DNA from: Corythucha ciliata
Taxonomy: Eukaryota; Arthropoda; Insecta; Hemiptera; Tingidae
Assembly (NCBI GenBank): GCA_038030265.1
Contig: CM075938.1
Span: 2,147,009 to 2,211,008 of the forward strand
Reading direction: 5' to 3'
Length of the DNA: 64,000 nt
The notes beneath the pieces were generated by a model. That model was not told where the DNA came from. It ran no database searches and saw only the letters and a program-made list of their open reading frames with translations. Shown piece by piece: positions 53,721-64,000 of this stretch. Position 1 is the first letter of the stretch. Every line of letters begins with the position of its first letter. Made by a program: the position numbers and the translations under genes.

Positions 53721-56700
53721 TTCCCTCAAGGAGGCGCAAGTTTCTGATGTATTTGACCTACCAGAATAGCACTCTCGGCGGCTCAATCGAATCGTCAGCC
53801 CACACTCTTTGCTGATATCACTTGTAACGTTATATTCTCCAGGTCTGATATAGATTGAATTTTGTAAGAAAAAAACTACAAATCGTAGTCCAACCTTTTT
53901 ACATGAATGAACCTAAAAATCCTAATTTTTCCGCATTTGAGCTTCTCCTGCCGTAGCAACCGCATCCTGTGGCATTTTCACACGGGTTCGTACCAAGGCC
54001 CCAGTACTTTTGAGAAAATGGCCCTAAAATTTGACTCGATGGGATTTTAGAGGCGGCTTTGATGATTTATTTGCACAAGTGACTTCGACTCCAAGGGAGG
54101 AGCCAGGAGGTTATAAAACCAGGAAAGTTTGGTTTCTTGTGTGGAATTGAAACAAGTGAGGTGAGAGAGCCGGTGTTTGTGTCAAGTATTTTTGTGTATT
54201 CCAGCAGTGTTTCATTCACCTTGATGAGAAAAGAAATTGATTGAAGTTTTCTTTAAAATACTATCCGCGATTCAAAGTACTATTCCCGATTGGAATTCCT
54301 GGTTTTTGTTGTGAAGGACTTTGACAAACTGACCACTGACTTCTCGAGTGTTAGTTCAAGAAGACCTTAAACGAGGTTATAACCCGGATTCATTTACTTT
54401 CCGTACTAGGACGGAATAGTACATTTCATAACAAGTGCGGAAAGTAAGAAATATCGTGCGAGTGAGTCTATTACACGAGCACATGATATTTCACTTTCCG
54501 ACGAGTAATGAACGACGTTTTTCGCACGACGATGGGGAATTTATAGGCAGGTGCTCATTCTGGAAATGATATGGTATTTACGTGTGAGAAACCCAAACAC
54601 AGTGAACAAACCAACAGGCACAGACAGGAAGAGGAACCAGAAAAAAAAAAAAAATTCCGCACGGGTTGACGAAAACAGATACTTTCGAGGGAGGTTTTCA
54701 GTGCGGTTCTCATCACTTCCCGTGCAAGTCGTGCGAAAAATATTTTCTGGACTAGTACACAAAATGTCTTGAATGTCACTGTGCGGTAATGGTCAATTTC
54801 CCAGACATTTTTTGGTACAGAAAATGACTACTTTCGGAGTACGTCGCGTGAAAATTAATTTCATGGTCACGCTAGTGGTTATTCTTGAGTGGTGCCTCCT
54901 CCAGTACAGTATGCCTTCATCCTTCCCCTCGGCTGGCTCCTAGTGAGCTTACGACAACCCCCCGGGTAAAGTTCCACATTGCTCTCTCGTTGTGAAATGT
55001 ACAACTTCCTTCGCTAAACAGCCCGATAATTAAATTCTACTTCGGTCAGGCAATGAGGTAGTACTTTTTGTCGATTGTTTTCCGGCTTCAAAATCAAGCT
55101 TTACCATCTCGTGTAGGATGAAAAAAAAAAGAAGTGAAAAACAGAAAATCATTACTGTGTGGGAAAACACTTACTTTCTCGCTCCTTTCAGCCCGCAAGC
55201 AAAACCGAGCTTTGGAGTCATGTATGAAAAAAAAAAATTAGTTATCGATCAGATTTTCACGGTAGGTATTGATATTTTTACTTCAAACAAATAAAATTAG
55301 ACCTCTTTGAACAGAGGGGGCAGCTGCCGACCCTTGCGTCCGCCCCTCCTGGCTACGACCACGGGACAAAGCTTTAGACGCGTTAGCCCTTAACCAGTCA
55401 ATTACCAACACCAAGGGAAAAGAAAGTGATTTGCTTAGGGTGATTTATTGAGGCTCGGACAAAAAAGTATGAAATATAATCCTCTCCTTAAAACAACCCA
55501 ACCCCACCCAACCTGGAAGTCCCCCCCCCCCCACACAAGATAATATTCTCATACAAACCATTTACTTTTAGGTCTACTGCATACAAATTACTTTTCTTGA
55601 ATTTACACACCGTTTTTCTTGCCTCTCGAGCGTTTTGTTTCAACTTTCGTTTCAAGTTAGGGTTAAGAAGCCTAAAAGCTCAAGACATTATTTATCAGAT
55701 CTTCAATAAAACATGAAGCAGTAAACCAGCCCCTTTTATGTAACACTATAAGATGTGGGCACGCGGGGCGATTTTCCCTACACCTTTTTCTATTCGCTCG
55801 CTCAAATTAGTTTGTGTCCCAGCAGTTCAAAAGGGCGTAAAAGAAAACGGAACAAAATAAAGAAAGTAAATGGATTTTTCATTAGAAAATTAGTTTCATA
55901 CCACCCTCTCATTTCGGCAAACCAGAAAGGCCATCTATGTACATTTATCATTCTTTCCTGGCTCACTCTTTTTCTCTCTCTCTCTTTCTCCGCAAGCTTT
56001 CGAATCACACCTTTTTAACTATGTAGATCTCTTCGGTATATAAGCAGAATAAGGCGAGCATGTAAATAAAGAGAAGCTTTATGAACAATAATAATCCATT
56101 TAACCATCCATTGAAAACGGTATTTTCCATTCTTTAGAGGAACAGGAAGAGCTCATTGAAAGGCCTTTACTCTGAAGCGCCTTATCGAATCGTTTGTTAG
56201 TTGCTAATTTCTTTTTTCAGAGTGTCCTGGGATCTGCAGGCTAGGTTTAGCTAATTAGTGAATAATGCCATTAAAGTATAAATGATGAAGAAGTGGGACC
56301 GACTTGTTTTATTGTGAAATAAAACGGAATTCACAATTTATCCGATTTGCTACGGGCGTGTTTCGTGGTGAGGAGTTTTACAATAATTGAACGCCCGAGC
56401 GTTTTTCCAAGAGCTTTTTATTTCCATTGCCAATTCTTTCATAAACGCTTAAAATAACAAGTCAAGTGAGACGCCGAGAAACGTTTTTTTTTTTTTTTTT
56501 ATTAGAAAAGAAAGTTTGTCTCACAAGTTTCGCAGTTTCTCTCGAGAATTTTTAATCAAAACGCCAAGGCAAGGCTCCACTCCTTTAAGAGGAAAGATTA
56601 GCATCAATGAAAATCGTTTCCGTTCTTAAAATGACTCCCCTTGCCCCTTGCATGGGAGTTCAGGTAGGTGTATTCAAAGAGAAAAGCTTGGGAAAAAGGT

Positions 56701-57239
56701 TCTTTTGAAACCCTTCCTCATTCTGGGAATGGCTTCGATTTCTTCCCCCCCCCCCCTACCGCCGTCCATCCACCGAAAGGAAAATTGTTATTCCCCCTTA
56801 TATATTGCGAGTTCCTACAGCCCGCGCTACTATACGACCCAAGGATAATATCGAATTCGGAGGATTTCACAGACCCTTTTCCTTGCATCTGAAAATTCTC
56901 CTGCCAAGAGTGCAATTTTTGCATCTGCCAGTACGCTTGAAGGTAGCTCACGTGCGATAATAAGCCCCCAATTCAAGATTATTCATTAAATCATGATTTA
57001 TGCGCAGCATTTGTTTTTGTCGTTTTGCTAAGTGGGATTCGCTTAATACATGAATTTTACCCCCCCCCCCCCACCGCCCACAATAAATCCCAACACTCTT
57101 CTTACCATCTCTCGCACGTCTTCGTCTCTTCGTATCAAACGCTCTGTGCAAAATGCATGACTTATCTTTGTTCTTTGAGTGCGCCGTTACAGATTCTGAA
57201 GGAAGGAAATCGAAACTAATTAACTGACCAGACAAGCGA
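53721..57239. other. Long spacer without a recognised gene
   Basis: Features seen: a TATA-like GGTTATAAAACCAGG near 54113; an inverted pair CGGAAAGTAAGAAATATCGTG / GATATTTCACTTTCCG at 54435-54505; CCCCTCCTGGCTACGACC near 55345; poly-C at 55521-55532, 56745-56756 and 57060-57072; poly-T near 56484-56500. Open frames carry no domain. Confidence 0.5.
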
Positions 57240-57349
57240 TATTAGCCCCGAAAATCCAGAGCATTCGACCGATATATACCAGACATTTTGGACTTATTTG
57301 GCTCACTATTATCTGATTCAAAGCCAGTCCCTTTCAAAAACCAAATTTC
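57240..57349. repeat. Short stretch of degenerate array units
   Basis: Three or four family C/D-like units (TTTGGCTCACTATTATCTGA, AAACCAAATTTCGTGATTTT) at the edge of the LINE fragment. Confidence 0.45.
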
Positions 57350-57835
57350 GTGATTTTGGCTATTTCAAACCCGTGCCAACTCTATACGGTGGATGGCAGA
57401 CTGGACACCTACATTGCCCTACGGAATCAGTACAGAAGAGAACTGCGACGGGCCAAATGACAGAGCTGGCGGCGCCTTATCACTGATGTCCAATGACTCA
57501 TGGGGGCTCCCCTACCAAATCTGGAAGCGGGAGGCGAACACAGAAGTTATTGCTACATGCACTGAAGATGACGCCAACTTTGACACAGCCTCAGCTGCTT
57601 CCAACGTTCGCTACCTCTTGCAGCAGATATTCCCAACTGACGAAACGTCCTTAGACTTACCGTGTGACGCTGAAGTACGCCAGTCAGTGCTTGCTCCCCT
57701 TGACACACCCTTACACCCACAATGGACGAATGAACAAGTAGCTACTGCAATGCAAGGATTAGCCACGTCCAAGGCCCCAGGCCCTTCTGGCATTCACGGG
57801 GAGCAGTCCGTAACGCTACCCTCAGCAGACATTAT
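57350..57835 (+). pseudogene. LINE ORF2 fragment (linker before RT)
   Basis: In one frame ALRNQYRRELRRAK near 57410. After stops and frame changes, DSWGLPYQIWKREAN, SNVRYLLQQIFPTDE, TNEQVATAMQGLATSKAPGP and SGIHGE up to about 57805. The KAPGPSGI segment is the classic sequence just before RT motif 1 in LINE ORF2 proteins. The RT itself is absent because the sequence passes directly into the Gypsy3 region. A third LINE lineage in the window. Confidence 0.75.
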
Positions 57836-57839
57836 GTTG

Positions 57840-58400
57840 ATAATGTTACGGGATTCTATCTGGATGCCTCCCCAATCTGCATCCCCGTAACCTTTTACCC
57901 GGGATAGGGTCTGGAGTGGGCTAAGGGTTCGGAAAAAAGTCTCCCAACACGATTAGATCGATCACACGTTCTTTTATTCCTGGACCCACACTCGCACGGA
58001 TTTACAAAATGATTGACAACTCTCCAAAGGACTGGCTAAAAAACTGACTCAAAACTCATTCAAAACTCTCCTAAAACTCTCTCATTTCTACATTATTTTC
58101 TCCCCTTTATAATTTTCCTTTTTCTCTCTTTATTTTATCTCCGCGTCATCTGGAATCAACCTCGATTACCACACCATTTGATCACCTCTCGAGCAGCTGT
58201 TCAGCGGTTGAACAGCGGTACCATCGAAGAGGGCTCGGGGCAACCATGGCCCACACAAATATCCCGCTTGCATCAACTTCCTGATTCGGCCTTCTATGCC
58301 GAGTTGGATTGATGTTGCGGGTAAACCACGAGCAATCTCTCATCCCTCTGACCCCACTGATATCTTTCTGACCTCCCCGGCACATTCGTCTCAATCCCCT
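57840..58400 (-). other. Probable LTR and 3' end of minus-strand Gypsy3
   Basis: On the minus strand a TATA-like ATTATAAAGG near 58110 and AATAAAAGAACG near 57972 are spaced as in an LTR. Short TTACGGG / CCCGTAAC motifs near 57810-57890 could be LTR termini, but exact ends and a partner LTR were not identified. A pol C-terminal remnant may extend from 58400 down to about 58190. Confidence 0.45.
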
Positions 58401-58479
58401 ACACACCTGACTGCTCCAGTTCACTGTCAACTTCCCGGCTGGTCCCTATGTCCGACCGGGTTGATGGTGCTGGTAAATC

Positions 58480-59085
58480 CCCGCAGCCAACCGGATGGAT
58501 GCACCCCCGTACTTCATGGCACTTGCACCTGCATGGCTCCCCACCGCCACTCGGTCTCAACGGGGACGCTGGATGACCGAGAGAGGAGAATTTTTGTCTG
58601 ATGCCATTACGCTGACAGAAGGCCTTGAAGGCGAGACTTGTAAAATACGCGGCGTTGTCCGATACGAGAGAGAACTTTGGGGTATCCGTGCGTTGCAAAC
58701 ACTGACTCTCCAAAAGTTCTATCGTAATGTTTGAAGTAGGGGCTTCATTTGTGATTCGTGCTTCCACCCACTTTGACTTTGAATCGACGATTATTAAGAT
58801 GTGTTTATTCTGGTAAGGGCCTGCGTACTGGGACACGATCCCAGTTTTCATCTGGCTCATCCCACGCGTGATGGGGTGCTTTTACAGAATTTGAACGCGT
58901 CAGAGCGAAAGGCTCACTCGAACTGACAAGCTCCTCAATAACACGATCAATTCCCGGCCACGTGCAATATCGCCGAGCTAGTTGTTTCATTTTTGAAGCT
59001 CCGATGAGGGTTGAATGGAGCTCTTAGAGAACAGCTTGTCGAAGAGCTTGGGGAATGACGACTCGAGGCCACTTGAATAATATTC
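58480..59085 (-). pseudogene. pol: Gypsy3 integrase remnant
   Basis: Minus strand from 59085: VVIPQALRQAVL, GASKMKQLARRYCTWPGIDR (zinc-finger region; one expected Cys reads Ser), WDRV; after a frame change near 58865, YAGPYQNKHILIIVDSKSKW and LVSDNAAYFTSLAFKAFCQR (second catalytic Asp). The first Asp is lost at the frame change, and the Glu-containing part is replaced by unrelated sequence after HPASP near 58570. Clearly a Metaviridae-type integrase and inactive. It lies head-on to the LINE fragment at 57350-57835. Confidence 0.82.
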
Positions 59086-59440
59086 TTGAATACTATTTGA
59101 ACTTGAATAATATTTCCGTTCGTGGGAGTTTAGTGGGCAATAGCGGAATTTGAATCAAGGCACTCATGCCGTTCGCAGGCCACGATGTCAAATTGGTGGT
59201 TCTGACACTCTCAGAACGTTTGAAATGACCCAAAACTTGGTATTTTTGCAGTTGTAAATCTCCTAAGTATAATTTCGACATACGGATCTCGTTTTATATC
59301 TCGACTGCTACGAAAAAAGGTATTGCGATGAACGATTCCTGTCGAGTGAAATTTCCTCATTGCAATAGTTATGATGCATGTTTTCGTTCAATATAGGAAC
59401 GGTTTTACAAACTACCCCGGGGGTGCCAAATTTCCAGGAA
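59086..59440. other. Spacer, no gene recognised
   Basis: AT-rich sequence. No motif. Confidence 0.5.
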
Positions 59441-61452
59441 TGACTCTGCGCTTGGTTCATTCGAATAACTAATTTGGCTTGTTTAAATCACCAAATTCCG
59501 TTATTTTGTCTCTATCAATGTCCAATTTCACCGTAGATTTTCGCTCTTCTAGTAACCGGATTTTTGCTATTTCAAGCCCAAATTTTGTGGCTTTGGTTCT
59601 TTCTAAAATCAGTTTTGGAGGTTTCGCTAATTAAAAAAAAAAAAAATGAATGACGCTCTTTAAAAAAAAAAATTCATGGAGTTGGCTAATTCCAACCCCC
59701 CAATTACGTATTTTCGGTTCTTGCGGACGCCGGTTATGCGGATTTTCGCTCCTTCTACTGATTTCGTGGATTTTACTCCTTCAAAACCCACGCACCCCAA
59801 CTCATTTTTCACTCATAGCCATAAATTAGCGCTTTTTCTCAATTTTAGCCTCAAAGTCTCCCGAGGAGGCCGCAAATTTAAATTTGTCTCAATTTTAGCC
59901 GTAAATTAGCGCTTTTTCGTAATTTTAGCAGTGCAGTGGCTATTTCTAGCCCGTGTGTTAGCGAATTTTGTTCATTTTAGCCACGAATTGGCGTTTTCCG
60001 ATATTTTTACTGCAAATCGGCAATTCTTCCATTTTTGACAGTGAATTAGCACTTTTTGTTTCAATTTAGGCTGAAAATTAACTTTTCTCTTTATTCTAGT
60101 CAGAATAATTACTGATTTTTTTCAATTCTCATTATCTCAGTTCTAGCCGTGAATCAGTGTTTTTTCTTTTACTTATAACCATGAATTTGCCGTTTACCAC
60201 AATTTTAGCCCCAAAGTTGTCGTCAGAAGGCGGAATTAGAAATTCCAACACACTTTATCCGCGATTATTTTCCTCAATTTTAGCTGTAAATTCGCGTTTT
60301 TTTCAACTTTAGCTGCTTTGAAGCGTTTCTAATCTCTGAATTCGCGAATTACCTTAATTTTTCAGCCACGAATTCGTGATTTCCTCAAATTTTAGCCGGG
60401 AATTACACTTTTTCCCAATTTGAGCTGAAAACGAGAGTTTTTATTTATTTATGACAGGCTAATTATAGTGAATTTTTCAATATTAGCTGGTTTTTTTTTA
60501 CACTTCAGTCCCACGTTGGCATTTTTCCTTCAATGTTTGCTATGGATTAGCGTTTATTGTTTAGTTTTAGCCTCGAACAGAAGCTACGCATTTGTGTTTT
60601 GTCAATTTTTCAAGGTTTAGTGACTTTGTGGGTCACGCTCTCTTCGGTATACAAAATAACGGCCAACGAAAAATTTAGAGATTTTTTTATAACACAATGA
60701 AAAATTGGGAAACTACGAACTCGCGATCAAACTGACTTATGTTGTTTTTTTAACATAATATTTGTTATTTTTTTAAATAAAAATTGAGGTTTGTTAGCTG
60801 TTGGCACGCTACAACTTTAACCAATTTTGGCCAAGGGTTAGCGTTTTTAATCAATTTTAGCAGTGCAGTAGGGATTCTTTCGTTTGTTTGGCGATTTTCC
60901 TCCATTTTAGCCACGATTTGGCGTTTTCCTCACTTTCAGCTGCAGTTTAGCCATTTTTTAGCAGCCAATTAGCACTTTTTTCTCAGTTTGAGTTGAAAAT
61001 TAGTGTTTTTCTTAAAGTTGGCCCCGCTAATTAATATTTTTGTCAATTCTAGCCGCGTAGTTTTTTTAGGTTTTAGCCCGCGTGAGCAATTTTTTTCTAC
61101 GGATTAGCGCTGCTTCTCAGTTTGAGCCTCGATTCTTTCAGAAGCTATACAGATTTTCGTTTTCTCAATTTCAGCCGCGAATTAGTGATTTTTCTTCATT
61201 TCAGCTGTGAAATAGCGTTTTCTGATAATTTTGCAGCGTATTAGCACATTGTCTATTCTCTTTTTTTTTATTAATAGGCGATTTTTCGCCAATTGAGTTG
61301 TGAATTTGCCATTTTGGTCCAATTTAAACTCGAATTAGCGTTGTTTTTGGCAATAATTGCCACGATTTTTGTTTACTTGTACAGCCTTGAATTAGTAGCG
61401 TGTATTCTCATTCTCAATCGTAGTCACGGGCTTGGCCAGAAACAACATTTTT
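59441..61452 (-). repeat. Degenerate arrays: family D-like, then family A reverse
   Basis: 59441-59800 shows units like AAATTTTGTGGCTTTGGTTC and GATTTCGTGGATTTTACTCC. From 59805 family A units in reverse orientation follow (TCAATTTTAGCCGTAAATTA). Confidence 0.7.
59805..61452 (+). repeat. Segmental duplication, copy 2
   Basis: Co-linear with 52268-53494 over more than 1.2 kb with high identity, far above the unit-to-unit identity of the array. Contains about 300 bp (60000-60290) and about 190 bp (60628-60815) absent from copy 1. The second looks like an insertion starting GTGGGTCACGCTC with similar ACTTT sequences at both edges. Confidence 0.9.
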
Positions 61453-64000
61453 TTTTTTTTTTAGAATAATACGTTGGTTTACTATCGTTTATGATATTAG
61501 GGAGAGGGTATCAATATTAGCTGTGCACCGAGTGCTCGTTCACCTTGTTACTCCACTGATTGAACCTGTAATAATGCGCGTCATAATTATATTCTCACCG
61601 GCACTGATTATAGTAATGAGTTGCTCAAGAATGATGTATATACCCCTATATAACAACACCGATCGTCAAACCAAAACTTGGATTGCATTCCCGTTTCGGT
61701 TCAGAGATTATTTATAATCTGACACTACAACTAAATTAAATGTTAAATATTCAAAACTAAACTACAAGTAGTGTGGTTTGGGGGAGTTTTAATGGGGCGC
61801 AGTTGTATTCAGGAACTAACGAGGAGGACCCTCAGCACATCAACTGTCCCCCACTGAGAAGAGCAGTAATGGGAAGCAGTTGATAGTCGCAGTCGAGTTA
61901 AAGTTTCCCTTTCGGTTATATGCCAGTGTTTCTTATTTTTTATCATTTACCAGCGTTCTTTTCCTCTTTTTGCTACATGTTTTTCCTTCTGTATGATTTT
62001 AGTAGATTTAGGGAAGGGAGTGATACTTGACGTCCTCTGAAATTTCTCCATTTCTCCGCCTTCCTCCCCCCCCCCCCCATTATGATTTAAAAATCGGTTT
62101 CCAATAAAAAAAGTAATTTGTCTTAAACGCTCCTATCCTCAATCCCTTTGAAATCATCCTTAAAGCCTCCGACCATCTTACTTCGTTTTAAGCGCATCCA
62201 AGGATATATTTGTAATAACTTTCCTTTAAGAAGATGGGAAAAAGGGAAATACTGCTAAAGAGACAGGAACCACTCGGAAGGAGGACGCTGGAGGGAGGGG
62301 GGGGGTGAGCAGGAGGAAACCACGATATAATCCTCGGGATATACTGCACCCCTAATCGAATTTTAAACCGAGCATAAAAATAAAACGCCCCCTTTTTTTC
62401 AATTCCCGTTTGGATCTAACTTTTTCTATCTAGTTTAGTGCAACTATTCATCATTTCTTATACTAATCACGGCGATGATGAATGTAATTATAGTCGGACA
62501 CGTACTTGACTCTGATGGGTCTAGAATTAAATTTTTTAATCAGATTAATCGATTAATTGACCCATTCCTTTGAAATTGTTTAAAACTTGAATATCACCGG
62601 CAAAGTGACGAATGACTGGGAATGTATAGCTATAATCAAAGATTGTTAATAAATTTCAAGGATTTTGAAGTTGTTTGTAGTTTCTTTATTCAAGCGAATG
62701 AAATACGGAGCAAACGGCAGATATTAGTGTGAGAGGCAAGGCAGGTCATTTTCAAACTTCAAGTTAGTTTTTTTTTTTTACTCAATGATGAAAAAAATGG
62801 CAACCAATGTAATAATTATGAAGAAATAAGTCTGTGCCTATAATAGCGACCTCATCGACAAACCGTAGAAGACAAAATTTGCTCACCAAAGCAAGATGGC
62901 TTTCAATCGTAGAAACAACTCGGAGAACAACATTTTTGAGAACATTCGCTGATTGAAAGTGCTGGACGAGGCCAAAACTATTCTTTCCATGGAACTTACC
63001 CCTTCACCATTCGAATGATTTATATTAAAAGACTTCTATCCGTCCAAGGATATATTGCAAAAGGATATCCGCTCCTAGGACCAGGTTTTTTTTTTATGCT
63101 GTTTTATTTATTTCTCTCAACGTTTGTCTGAGTGAATTGTTTTGGATGGGTGATGGAGAGAAAAGCATTTATATTGACGGCCAGAAGAGACTAATAGTGT
63201 TTTATTTTCCCTTTTTTTTATTCAAGTTATCTAACGTAATAAATCTACGATTGTAACAGCTCAGGGCTTATGAGTTAATCTTAATTAATGGTCCTATGAC
63301 CGTGCGAGCGGTTATATACTCAGATTATAGCCAAGAGAGGAGAATGAGGTGACTTTCGACGATTCAAACGTATGGCCCGGACCTTTTCAAAATGGAGAGG
63401 ACGGTGTTCACATGGTGACCTCTCTCCGATCAACCCTGGTCATTAGTTATAGGAACTATCATTCTGCGATGTCATTTCTGTGGGAATCGCAAATTTTATG
63501 ATATCTCTCCAGCACATTCTTTAATTTCATCACAAAGGGTAAAAAGTAAAAACAGATCGGAGCTGCATCTCGCGTGGCTACCTCCATAAATTAACAAACT
63601 TTTCGCGGGATTTGTTCCCTGCACCCCAGCAGACCCGTTCCAATAGCGTACCGCGAGGTAGTGGTGAGTACAGGGCGGACCGCCGCCCCCGAATAGCTTG
63701 AAGATGAAAAATTTAGGATTTTTAGGTTTTTTTATGTTCATGGATGAAGGTAAGTGGAAAGGAGTCTTGGTATCCAGTTGATGGACGGGGATTTGGCTCC
63801 TTTCGACGAATTTCACTTAAAAATGGGTGGAATTGCGTATGAAATAAAAAAGTGAGAATAAGAAATCAAATTGTATTTAAGGAATGAAAGAAATGACAAA
63901 GACTGAAACCAGGGGGGTGACACACAGGGCGGGACGAGGAGAATCATTCGGGGGGGATTTCCCCGTTAAGCCCCGTCTACATAAGACGCAAGGACGCCGT
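61453..64000. other. Spacer without a recognised gene
   Basis: Poly-C at 62066-62078, poly-T at 61448-61462 and near 63085. 63962-64000 is the inverted copy of the repeat end at 47379-47408. The 106-codon minus frame at 63496-63816 has no assignable domain. Confidence 0.5.

Noticed and set aside
63496..63816. Minus-strand frame with GGGGPPCTHHYLAVRYWNGS
   Set aside because: Could be an exon or repeat, but there is no matching domain, no clear splice pair and a poly-T-derived Lys/Phe stretch.

Overview
This window looks like a repeat-dominated, AT-rich animal genome, most likely an arthropod or another invertebrate. The evidence is BEL/Pao and Gypsy LTR retrotransposons, APE-type LINEs, spliced immunoglobulin-domain exons with phase-1 introns, and a THAP zinc-finger exon. 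No bacterial-style operon, rRNA, convincing tRNA or CRISPR array is visible. The species cannot be named from the sequence alone.

Host genes are sparse. Two minus-strand exons of an unassigned immunoglobulin-superfamily protein lie at 27407-27649 and 19934-20281, separated by a 7.1-kb intron that carries a 5'-truncated LINE in antisense. A single orphan first exon of a THAP-domain protein lies at 34148-34246 on the plus strand.

Mobile elements fill over a third of the window. At 2742-8940 a broken BEL/Pao element (BEL1) carries a nested Gypsy element (3074-6458, TSD CTATT). At about 12356-18386 a second BEL/Pao element (BEL2) is split by a 581-bp solo LTR (14645-15225, TSD CTAGT). At 35430-38480 a minus-strand LINE is split by a 1278-bp solo LTR (36798-38075, TSD TTAT). 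At 43388-47074 a second Gypsy element has a 3' LTR holding a 138-bp MITE (TSD TTA). At 57350-59085 a LINE fragment abuts a minus-strand Gypsy integrase relic. Other MITE-like units sit at 1450-1583 and 42642-42767, and a 348-bp foldback sits at 41437-41784. Every element with recognisable coding sequence is broken by stops, frame changes or internal deletions.

The rest is dominated by an unusual class of sequence. By eye, about 15 kb consists of strongly diverged tandem arrays with a unit of roughly 26-32 bp, each unit pairing an A- or T-rich stretch with a CpG-bearing core such as TTCGCGG. Several unit families occur, in both orientations, some with higher-order periods (about 290, 390 and 740 bp). 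One array segment is duplicated 7.5 kb away (52268-53494 and 59805-61452). These arrays match no element I can name and are the best candidate here for something undescribed.
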